Below are positions 38,126 through 46,480 of a DNA stretch of 64,000 nucleotides, in pieces. Origin of the DNA: Epiperipatus broadwayi (lineage: Eukaryota > Onychophora > Udeonychophora > Euonychophora > Peripatidae). A model generated the notes under the pieces. It saw nothing but the letters and a program-made list of their open reading frames with translations. It was not told the origin of the DNA and ran no database searches. The stretch covers positions 18,537,254 to 18,601,253 of the forward strand of contig JAQFVV010006197.1 of the NCBI GenBank assembly GCA_028023455.1, given 5' to 3'. A program made the translations under genes and the position numbers. Numbering within the stretch: position 1 is the stretch's first letter; every line of letters begins with the position of its first letter.

Positions 38126-38893
38126 TCAAAAGAAGCGAAGAAGCAACTGGTACAATATATATGTGTGTGTGTACAAAGTAAATACACCATACCTGCTATG
38201 CAACGTTTTCCAAACTGATGATGTCAGTACAGTAACATTATTATTTTTACAATAATTTTCCAAAAGTAAAGATTTAACGTGATCAGATCTTTGTGAAATC
38301 TTAAAAAAAAAAAATTCAAAATCATATACATAATTTGAAATTGTATTTTATTTACAATATTTATTAAACAATAATTTTCAAAGATAAAAAAATGTTTTTG
38401 TACTATCACATATGTATAGATATTTATTATTATAATAGACCCCAATATCAATATCAAATGCTAGTGAGCCATCCATACTACTCCTGATGATCAGTGAAAA
38501 TATCAGTGAGATGAGCTGATATGTGATTGCTCCCATTACAACACTGAACATAAAAAATTGGACTAATATATATATATACTAAAACAGAGAGCTACACAAA
38601 TAAATAAAAAAACACCAATATATATCAGAAATATTACCAAATTCACGATTTCCTTTATTTTGTTGTAATATCTTATATAAATGCAATTTATCCACTCTAG
38701 TTTGAACACTTTTAAGCAAAAAAATTACACGTTATTTACAAAATAATACTACACATCTATGAATTATATATATACATATGTGTAATCATTAGTCAAAAGG
38801 TACCCATATTAGTTGCTTGTGAAGTCATAGGTCATTTCAAAATTTAGCGCTGGACTAAGTTTCAATCTAGAAAGCTTTAACTCCAGATTCCAG
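38126..38893. other. Non-coding DNA
   Basis: No feature is supported. A CTGATGA at about 38485 lacks the rest of a hammerhead. Confidence 0.35.
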
Positions 38894-38956
38894 TTAATGA
38901 GCATTATCTCCAAGTTTAAAGTTCTTCCAAGACTCTGCCTTGGCATATGCAGATTT
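38894..38956 (-). CDS. Possible terminal exon of the minus-strand gene
   Basis: On the minus strand GGATTGGTCTCAG precedes a phase-0 frame of 20 codons (KSAYAKAESWKNFKLGDNAH) and a TAA stop. Phase 0 fits the end of exon 43334-43454. The other frames through this GC-richer patch are also open for some distance, so this could be a repeat. If true, it ends the gene begun by the 43-kb exons, and the exons below 37.5 kb would belong to another gene. Confidence 0.3.
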   Translation of the reverse strand, partial: KSAYAKAESWKNFKLGDNAH

Positions 38957-39299
38957 CTGAGACCAATCCAATATTATATTACTGATTCTCAAACAAACTT
39001 TATAAAGTAATATTTCCAATGTAAATGATTATGAACATACTTATCCATTGCCATGTTCAATTAAATTTCAGAATCTGTGTTCTAGCATGGTTAAAATTTC
39101 TTTTTAATCAACTGTAGAGGAACATATTGACAAAAACTACCTTATTAATTATTAACTGAAACACACAAGCTTATTATATACCTGTGTCTATACATGTAAT
39201 ATATAGGGTATATGAACACAGACTTTCACATGACCCACTACTCTCCACACTATCTCATAACACTGATACCCTTGAACACATATATGTTGAAAAGATAAA

Positions 39300-39356
39300 T
39301 AATCACCAATATACGTATTTCATGCTAAACCAGCAATCATCAGTTGGTCCAGATTA
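39300..39356 (-). ncRNA. Hammerhead ribozyme, type I (G2)
   Basis: Core CUGAUGA and GAAA are intact, and stem II pairs UGCU with AGCA. Stem III pairs AUA with UAU around CG. Stem I pairs ACCAA with UUGGU and UAAUC with GAUUA, with a UGG bulge. The cleavage triplet is AUA. Confidence 0.8.
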
Positions 39357-39798
39357 CCATCTCTACACATATATGCTATAAGTGCTCAGATATATATTAA
39401 GATAGTCAATTTTCATACTTTAATGGACAGGCTTCAATCTACTCCACACTCCAACTCTTCAACTGTCCATCCAATTGAAAATCTGATGATGGAATGCTCA
39501 AAGGCCACCCTGAGGCCGAGATTCTTGTCACACCCATGTTGACCTAAGATCAATCTGACCCCCTCATGTACAGGACATAATCCATTTAATACATATACAA
39601 GGGATGGGCAGACATCTCTACTATGTAATAACTGAAACACACAAGCTTATTATATACCTGTGTCTATATCTGTAAAATATAGGGATGGACGGTTGAAGAG
39701 TTGGAGTGTGGAGTAGATCGAAGCCTGTCCATTAAAGTATGAAAATTGACTATCTTAATATATATCTGAGCACTTATAGCATATATGTGTAGAGATGG

Positions 39799-39855
39799 TA
39801 ATCTGGACCAACTGATGATTGCTGGTTTAGCATGAAATATGTATATTGGTGATTA
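39799..39855 (+). ncRNA. Hammerhead ribozyme, type I (G3)
   Basis: This is nearly identical to G2 but on the opposite strand within the right arm. All invariant core positions and both halves of stem I are present. Confidence 0.8.
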
Positions 39856-40558
39856 TTTATCTTTTCACCATATATATCTTCAAGCTATGAGATAGTGTGG
39901 AGAATGGTGAGTCATGTGAAAGTCTGTGCTCATATACCCTATATCTTATTAATTATTTTAAATTTAATTTTGAATCCATAATTTTAAATCCATATGTACC
40001 TTCTGCAATATGTATCCAGAAGACATGAAGCACATCTTCCAAACCTATATTTTGATTCACTAAAACTTCTACTTTTCATAATTGCACAATCAATGTGATC
40101 ATTAATAAAACAATCTTAAAACTGAGTGGATTGCATAATGCTTCCTTATGTTTGATAATAAAAATTTTACTTAAAAGAAATCAGGAATTGTTATCAATTA
40201 CTTATAGACTCTTAAATTTCTATTCACAAAAACCATGAATTAAACATTTTAATAGTGCACATCTATTATTTTCAAGCAAGGATTATATTCAGGATACAAT
40301 TCTATAATCCACAAAATTATGATTTCAACATCCTTTCAATAATACTTATGGATAATCTTGTAAACATGTGTGCATATTGTTTGTACATGATTTTATTTTA
40401 CATGTTAAAAAAAGCTTGCATATATATATAATATTTAATACATGTACATTGTCTGTACTAAATTTAAAGTAATTATAAAAGACTTGAACTCAGACTTTCA
40501 AACTTTATCCATCTTATACAACTGATACAGATGACCACATAAATGTGAAAAAGATAAA

Positions 40559-40614
40559 TAATCTCCAATATATATACTTTATGCTGAACCAGCACTCATC
40601 AATTGATCTGAATC
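40559..40614 (-). ncRNA. Degenerate hammerhead (G4)
   Basis: The core reads UUGAUGA and the GAAA box reads UAAA, so two conserved positions are lost. Stem II is still recognisable. It is presumed inactive. Confidence 0.5.
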
Positions 40615-40715
40615 ACTATACCCCACACATATATACAATCACTGCTCAGTTAAATTTGAAAATTTGCTATCTTAATATAAACTGAGCAGTGATTGTATAT
40701 ATATGTGAGAGATGG

Positions 40716-40772
40716 TGATCCGGACCAACTGATGAGTGCTGATTCAGTATGAAATATGTATATTGGAGATCA
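40716..40772 (+). ncRNA. Hammerhead ribozyme, type I, with compensatory stem change (G5)
   Basis: The core CUGAUGA and GAAA are intact. Outer stem I pairs UGAUC with GAUCA where G1-G3 pair UAAUC with GAUUA, so an A-U pair is replaced by G-C with both sides changed. Stem II pairs GUGCU with AGUAU using G-U pairs. One inner stem I pair is a mismatch (A-A). The covariation favours a conserved RNA structure. Confidence 0.8.
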
Positions 40773-40987
40773 TTTATCTTTTTCACAGTATGTGGTCATA
40801 GGTATCAGTAGTGTAGGATAGATTGAATAGCAAGATAGAAAGGATCATTTAACAGTAGAAAAACCTTATTATGAAATATGAAATGTCCCATGCATTATCC
40901 AATGAAAAACAGCATGTACTTTCTATATTAAGAGTTTGGAATTGATAGAAAATCACCATAATGTAAATATACAGTGTACATATATAT

Positions 40988-41241
40988 TGTAATCTTGTGG
41001 AAGAGAATTAATTTTCACATCTATTAGATTAAATTTACATGCACTCATCCATCAATAAGTGTTTTAAAAGCATAAGTGTAATGCTTATGCTTAGAGTTTA
41101 TTTTTATATAAACCAGCCCCTACTGATTGTGCTTAAAGCAGGACTTGAACTTATAATGAGCCTCACATTGCAACTGAGTGCATGTAAATTTAATCTAGTA
41201 GCACATATGTGAAGATTAATTCTTTTCCACAAGATTACAAT
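40988..41241. repeat. Inverted repeat enclosing a tRNA-derived SINE head
   Basis: Arms of about 60 bp (40988-41046 and 41177-41241) pair, both containing AAATTTACATGCACTCA or its complement. Within, the minus strand reads CACTCAGTTGCAATGTGAGG and then AAGTTCAAGTCCTGC (about 41139-41150), matching tRNA A- and B-box layout. It could be a fold-back SINE insertion produced in the same way as the hammerhead palindromes. Confidence 0.6.
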
Positions 41242-41296
41242 TGTATCCATCACTAAATTATTTATTTACATATATATATATATGAAAAACAAAAAA

Positions 41297-41611
41297 ACAC
41301 AAGTTAAAAAACTTGCTAACGCTTGTATTTATGATAACAGATGGCGTTCTACCAAAAACACCGTCAAGCGTAGTTTTCTGTTTACATAAACGTCAGAGCG
41401 AGTATTCACTATCTCTAACTTTAATTCCACTTTCAGATCATAATTTCAAGCTATTTGCTATCGTCAGTGAAAGACAGGAATAAGAAACTAGATCTAAACA
41501 CAAACTCTGAGCATTTATGAAACAGTTTCTATTCAGCTTGATGGTGTTTTTGGTAGAACGCCATCTGTTACAAAAAATACAAGCGTTATCAAGTTTTTTA
41601 CTTGTTTTTTT
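41297..41611 (-). mobile_element. Family K element: inverted terminal repeats around a hammerhead
   Basis: About 85 bp at each end are inverted repeats, including ACAGATGGCGTTCTACC and its complement and an AACGCTTGTATTT block. The inner 140 bp holds one hammerhead on the minus strand. A further 20-bp match to the end (GGTAGAACGCCATCTGTTA) occurs at 41821-41839. There is no frame. Either a fold-back copy of a retrozyme or the terminal repeat of a Penelope-like element would fit, since both can carry hammerheads. Confidence 0.7.
41424..41481 (-). ncRNA. Hammerhead ribozyme, type I (K1)
   Basis: The core CUGACGA is followed by stem II (AGC paired with GCU, loop AAAUA; the closing pair is U-U) and GAAA. 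Stem III pairs AUU with GAU around a 2-nt loop, then C17. Stem I pairs CUUUCA with UGAAAG at the core and AUUCC with GGAAU beyond a UGU/U internal loop. The sequence differs from F, G and H, so this is a separate family with the same architecture. Confidence 0.75.
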
Positions 41612-41814
41612 TTTTTTTTTCTTAATGTTTCTTTTTTGTTTCTTCTTTTTATGATTTTATAGCAGTGCTTTTTGGTGGTGGTGGAGTGGTGTGATACATA
41701 TGATATATCGGTTTGGTTTTGGTTTGAGTTTTATAATGTTAAAATTTAACTTTTCAACAAAAAAAAATTTTAAATAAGTTTTAAATAATTTTTTTTTTTT
41801 AAAAAAAAATAAAA

Positions 41815-41841
41815 GTTTTTGGTAGAACGCCATCTGTTATA
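41815..41841 (+). repeat. Detached end of family K
   Basis: TTTTTGGTAGAACGCCATCT repeats the right end of family K, 269 bp away, preceded by long A and T runs. It may mark a second, deleted K unit. Confidence 0.6.
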
Positions 41842-43074
41842 TATATATACTGAACTTCCATCACTATTATGTAATATGAAGACACTCTAATATAAAAAAT
41901 ATGGACATAAATTTGACTAAGAATTGTTGAAGTGGATTGCAAAGAAAGATATTTTATGGAAAGAGAAACATCAAAGAAACATGGCTAATTGGATAAAAAG
42001 AATGTGTAATGAATCTGAACCAATTGCATTGAAATAAGTTAACAATGGATTTTTAATTGTTATTTAAATGATAGTGATGTAATGTTAATTATCACTAGCA
42101 CTATAAACTGCATGTAATAAATATATAAAGATGACGTATCATTAAGTAAATAGTTTTAAGAATTAATATTAAATACTGTCAATAAATAATTTAAAATATT
42201 CTAATCATACTTAAAAATAGCACAAAATTTTCACATAAGATTAAAATTTTTATATAAGCTTCCCTTGTCATCCCAATTCAAAAATTACTATCAAATCTTC
42301 TATATAGATTTATAATGTTTAATGTTTAATGAATAGCATAAAATATTTTAAAATAAACTGCAACTCAAATACTGTACTATAATAAATATGCATTACCAAA
42401 CCAATCATATACAAAATAATTTTTATTTTTGACTTAAAAGCTCTCTACAATAAATAATCTATACAAATACATATTATTTTTCAGCCAAATTTTGATTTAA
42501 AAAAAAAAGTTTATTGACAGCATTTCACATTGATAATTTTAACTATTAAATTGCATATTACATAGTATTAATTTTGATATAACATATATTCATATCAATT
42601 GTTTATTGTAAAGTAGGCTTTAAACCCAAAATAAAAAATTATGTTGGCATTACATGATCAGATTTGATAATGTAAGTTAAACCTACTTCTTTAAATGACA
42701 TTTTAAATACAGAATACTTTAAAGCATTTTCATATTTAAGATTAAAAAATTTATAATTGAATGATTTTATTGCTTGGGAGTTTATAAGAATTTTTAGCAT
42801 TAGAAGAAACAGACTGAGCCATGATTCATGGATCTTAAATACTAGTCTAATGACAGAAGCCGATACATAATTAAAAATTATTTAGGAGACATGAACCTAC
42901 GTCAAGGTTATTTTTTAATCAGATTTGACTTTTAAATAAATATTTATAGACTGTTATGTTCCATTATTATACTATTATAGAGAAAAAAAGATAAAGCAAC
43001 TTTTTTAATAAATAACTCAATGCTCTTCTACAATAGCTCCTTATAGATGAAAAGTGAAGAAAAAGGCAGTATCA
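41842..43074. other. AT-rich non-coding DNA
   Basis: No feature is supported. Confidence 0.35.
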
Positions 43075-43170
43075 AGCTTACCAACTACTAGATGGTGAAA
43101 GTTCAAGTCATTTCCATTCTTATTTGATCCCCTAATGTTAGCTAGCCATTTATTAACTAATGCTACATGG
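43075..43170 (+). repeat. Decayed tRNA-derived SINE-like sequence
   Basis: CTTACCAACTACTAGATGG and then GAAAGTTCAAGTCATTTCC have A-box/B-box order, followed by a tail with TACATGGTTACCAGG. It is related in layout to 32080-32195. Confidence 0.4.
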
Positions 43171-43333
43171 TTACCAGGATAAACTATAGGGGGGGAAAAA
43201 TTAATCCTTTTGAAATTTTTTTTACTTAAAATCTGGATTCCATTTCCAGCTCCCAGTCATGGCAAGCTGATACATTAAAGTATGTATATAAAAAAAGAAA
43301 CCTAGATTATTCTTTACTTAAACATATACTTAC

Positions 43334-43454
43334 AATTAAAAGGCGTTGTATAATGTCATTCAAATGAAAATTTTGTTTTAAGCAAACTTCATTAGGAATA
43401 GATTTAGAATTATTTCCGAAGCAGATTAATGATGTTTGGACAGCTTCAATATAT
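43334..43454 (-). CDS. Internal coding exon (third of an in-frame trio), product unknown
   Basis: On the minus strand ATAATTTCAG precedes 121 bases ending ATT before GTAAGT. The frame reads YIEAVQTSLICFGNNSKSIP then NEVCLKQNFHLNDIIQRLLI. Its first base completes the AG left by exon 43557-43665 to give arginine. It ends in phase 0. The peptide has a regular helical pattern. The family is not recognised; a loose likeness to the C-terminal helical tail of synaptonemal complex protein 2 was considered but is too weak to use. Confidence 0.75.
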
Positions 43455-43556
43455 CTGAAATTATAACACTATTAATTGTATACATAAAATATGTTAATAA
43501 ACCTATTATATTTTAAAAAATTTGAATCAATAATAACCACGGGTAAATATGGATAC

Positions 43557-43665
43557 CTTTCATCATCATCTTTCTTGATTACATTATTTAAACGTGAATC
43601 TACTTCTTTAAAAAATTGTTCCAATGTTATAACCTTCTTGTAGAATTGATTTAAAATAGTGAGAA
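43557..43665 (-). CDS. Internal coding exon (second of the trio), product unknown
   Basis: A long pyrimidine run ending GATTAG leads into 109 bases that finish GATGAAAG before GTATCC. The frame reads LTILNQFYKKVITLEQFFK then EVDSRLNNVIKKDDDE. Both ends keep phase with the neighbouring exons. It is predicted to be helical, with spacing like a coiled coil. Confidence 0.75.
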
Positions 43666-43882
43666 CTAATCAAAAAAAAAAAAAAGAACAGAAATATTTT
43701 ATATATCAATTTTATTTTTTTCAATAATTATTCTTTTAAATTAATGGTAATACTAACACTGTTTCATGCAAGGAAAAAAAATTGATAATATTAAATGTAA
43801 CTTTAATGTTTTCAATATTTTTGTGGTGCTTAAAGCTGTATTAATATTATTATTAATATATTTTAATTGGTGAAAGAGTTAC

Positions 43883-43944
43883 TTTTTTTTACATATTCCT
43901 TCTGTAGCATTTCCACATATTGCTGAATATTACTATCGTAAATA
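43883..43944 (-). CDS. Internal coding exon (first of the trio), product unknown
   Basis: On the minus strand TATATATTTTTATAG precedes 62 bases, donor GTAACT. The frame reads IYDSNIQQYVEMLQKEYVKK and leaves one base that joins the next exon as isoleucine. The donor choice is set by phase; an earlier GTAAAA would break the frame. Upstream exons lie beyond 43.95 kb and were not found. Confidence 0.65.
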
Positions 43945-44563
43945 CTATAAAAATATATATATAATTATTTTTCGTTTCTTTACATAAAATTAAATTTTTA
44001 AAATGCCAAAGCTCAAAAAGATGTTCTGTGGACCCAAACTGATAGGCATACAATATCTCACCAATAATGATAAAGTTTATTTCTTATTTTTTTAAGACAG
44101 TATTTTGATACTTGTTTGACTATTATAATTCTAAGATCTTTACTCTCCAGTTTATAATTAATTAACAAATATTAGATGAATATTTAGATTGGTTTTGGGT
44201 TGGTAATCTAAACTAGTGCTCAGCTTGACAGAAAAATCTTTAGTAACATAAAAAAATAATTCCAAGCTTCATACAATGGTTTGAATATGTGCATGATCTG
44301 GAGCTCAAATGCAGTAGAGCTTAAAATTTTAAATGTATAACTAAGAAATTGTCAATCAGCTTAATACTTACTCATATGAATCTCAAGCTAGAAACTACTA
44401 AGGATAAACCATTAAGCATCACATGATCACATTTCCTATACTAGCACATTAATTGTTGATAAACAGAGCAAAACTCTCCATACAGTATTGCCACCTGTGC
44501 TAAACAGAGTAATCAATGGATGCCAGAAGGCTTGTGCATAAAATCCCTATCTAATGCCTACTC

Positions 44564-44622
44564 ATCCAATATCCCCAGACTAGTTTCTGGCTTGTGGCCT
44601 TCGTCAGTGAGGAGCTTTGGAT
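44564..44622 (-). ncRNA. Hammerhead ribozyme, type I (F4)
   Basis: Same architecture as F2: CUGACGA, GGC/GCC stem II, GAAA, CUAGUC, inner stem I UCCUCA with UGGGGA, outer stem I AUCCAA with UUGGAU. All core bases are present. Confidence 0.8.
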
Positions 44623-45126
44623 CTGAGAGCACTGCATCTAGATCTTACGATCTAATGCAACCCTCTAGCAACCACCTTTTATCTCTACTTAACTACAAAA
44701 CTATGAGAATGAAATTGAAAACACAAAAAATATTTTCAATCTAAGCTCAATAGCTTACATAGTCATATAGGTCTGAACTCAGTTCAGCACCCATACATTT
44801 TGGTGTCTTTGGCTCTTTTACAACCATAGCCACCACTATCCTATTATGCAGGATTGGTGTTAAACCATTAAGCATCACATGATCACATTTCCTATACTAG
44901 CACATTAATTGTTGATAAACAGAGCAAAACTCTCCATACAGTATTGCCAAATGTATGGGTGCTGAACTGAGTTCAGACCCATATGACTATATAAGCTATT
45001 GAGCTTAGATTGAAAATATTTTTTGTGTTTTCAATTTCATTCTCATAGTTTTGTAGTTAAGTAGAGATAAAAGGTGGTTGCTAGAGGGTTGCATTAGATC
45101 CTAAGATCTAGATGCAGTGCTCTCAG

Positions 45127-45185
45127 ATCCAAAGCTCCTCACTGACGAAGGCCACAAGCCAGAAACTAGTCTGGGGATATTGGAT
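45127..45185 (+). ncRNA. Hammerhead ribozyme, type I (F5)
   Basis: Mirror copy of F4 in the inverted arm, with no core change. The predicted cut lies between CUAGUC and UGGGGA, near 45173. Confidence 0.8.
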
Positions 45186-45288
45186 GAGTAGGCATTAGAT
45201 AGGGATTTTATGCACAAGCCTTCTGGCATCCATTGATTACTCTGTTTAGCACAGGTGGCAATACTGTATGGAGAGTTTTGCTCTGTTT

Positions 45289-46389
45289 ACTCTAAGGATA
45301 TGTATAGGCCAGCATTGGATATGTATTTAACAAGCACTACCATTTATCAAATTTGATTTTAAAATAATGTTAATTACTTGTCATTTCTAATTAATTAGTT
45401 TCTAAATTTAGCAAATCCACATAAATTTTAATAACAACACTTTGCTTTTACAGAAATTAAAAAAAAGAAAATCATCATATTTTCAATAAAAAGAAATCTT
45501 TGTCGTATATATTGTGCCCTTTTATATGGGTCACCATTTAAGTTTTGTGCTAATCTAGTGGAAAATTTTAAATTTAAGAGGTATTTTAAAGATATGATGT
45601 TGACTTTGCTTGTGGTAATGTTACCATAAGTTTAATTAAAGCAATCTATGAGTGTTTGATATGTGAATTGTGTTGATCTTGAGAAGATGTTTAAAATGAT
45701 GATGATTATGATGTAATCCTGCATTAATAAATTTAATAACAAATGTTTGAAGCTAAAATATTTAAAAGACAAGCTAAAATTAGATAAAAATATTTGTTTA
45801 GTTTTAAGATATATGTTAAAAGTGAATAAAAATATTTTAAATTATAAGTACTTAAATTGAGATTAATATTTGATTTTAGTCATATCAAATAATTATTTTA
45901 AAATCTATTATAATATCTTAAATATTTAAAAATATTTATTTTAAAATACTGCAATTGTTAGTTTATTTTTAGACAAGCGTTCTTGTGATAAAGAACAGAT
46001 GTTATACACACATGCGTGGAAGTTGTCTAATAAAGTTGCATAATTATTTTAAAAAAATCATGTTGTAAAATTTATAAATAATACGTGAGTTATCACGAGA
46101 TAAAAATAAAGATATTAATGTAAAATATTAAATTTGATTTTAAAAAAATATTGTCTTAAAAATATAACGTATTTAAAAAGATTTAGTTTATTTTAAATGA
46201 TCTTATAAAAGTTAAGATTTAAATTAAGTGAGAAATAATATTTCAAAAGAATGTTTAATAGATTTAAATAAACGATAAATATTGTTTTGAAAGAATTTGA
46301 TAAAATATCAAATATTAAATAAGTCATTATTTTATTTTTAATAGTGAGTTGATAAATATGTAAATAAGTTAGAAATTTTGATTGTTTAA
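45289..46389. other. AT-rich non-coding DNA
   Basis: No feature is supported. Confidence 0.35.
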
Positions 46390-46480
46390 ACCTACCAATC
46401 AGATAAGGAGTTTCTGGCAGTATATAAGCTGGATTCAATTGTTGAGGGGGGTCTCTCTACAATAAAACTTCTAAGTCGTT
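46390..46480 (+). promoter_or_regulatory. CCAAT/TATA promoter-like segment, possibly in an LTR
   Basis: CCAAT at 46395 is followed by TATATAA at 46421 and AATAAA at 46461. A TATA box closely followed by a polyadenylation signal is typical of an LTR. A plus-strand frame from ATG at 46657 (METSRIGEIYQKLYARK) precedes a possible GTAACA donor, so a gene start is the alternative. Neither LTR ends nor target duplications were found. Confidence 0.3.

Larger units (their letters stand above)
39154..39943. mobile_element. Family G hammerhead element: 1.1 direct units plus inverted partial unit
   Basis: A stretch starting AACTGAAACACACAAGC at 39154 repeats directly at 39630, giving a unit of 476 bp. 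After 52 bp of the second unit the sequence switches at 39683 to a reverse complement of 39202-39472 and runs to 39943. Arms are about 265 bp with identity near 97 percent. Two hammerheads, one per arm, face opposite ways. No reading frame is conserved. This layout is the same as at 44.4 and 4.7 kb. Confidence 0.85.
40506..40820. mobile_element. Family G palindromic copy
   Basis: Arms at 40506-40650 and 40681-40820 are reverse complements around a loop of about 30 bp. Each has a hammerhead motif. The copy is diverged from the 39-kb element by about 15 percent and is shorter. An upstream TTGAACTCAGACTTTCAA is the family's B-box region in reverse. Confidence 0.8.
44405..45288. mobile_element. 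Family F hammerhead element: 1.2 direct units plus inverted partial unit
   Basis: AAACCATTAAGCATCACATG at 44406 recurs at 44862, giving a unit of 456 bp. The second unit continues only to 44948, where the sequence turns into a reverse complement of 44461-44800, ending at 45288. The two 340-bp arms are almost identical, so this insertion is young. Two hammerheads, both with intact cores, face opposite ways. There is no coding frame. Confidence 0.9.

Noticed and set aside
37929-38129. 66-codon minus-strand frame with glycine-rich composition
   Set aside because: It overlaps family J. The second J copy at 60.3 kb has no matching frame.
38483-38530. CTGATGATCAGTGAAAA, hammerhead-like
   Set aside because: Stem II cannot form and the downstream sequence does not pair with the upstream flank.
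43334-43944. Naming the three-exon peptide as a synaptonemal complex protein 2 tail
   Set aside because: Only a loose pattern (TSL, then EVCL, then QRLL) agrees. Any helical segment could give this, and the gene context does not help.
44520-44744. 74-codon frame MPEGLCIKSLSNAYSS
   Set aside because: It lies in family F repeat sequence and is interrupted in other copies, so it is not a conserved protein.
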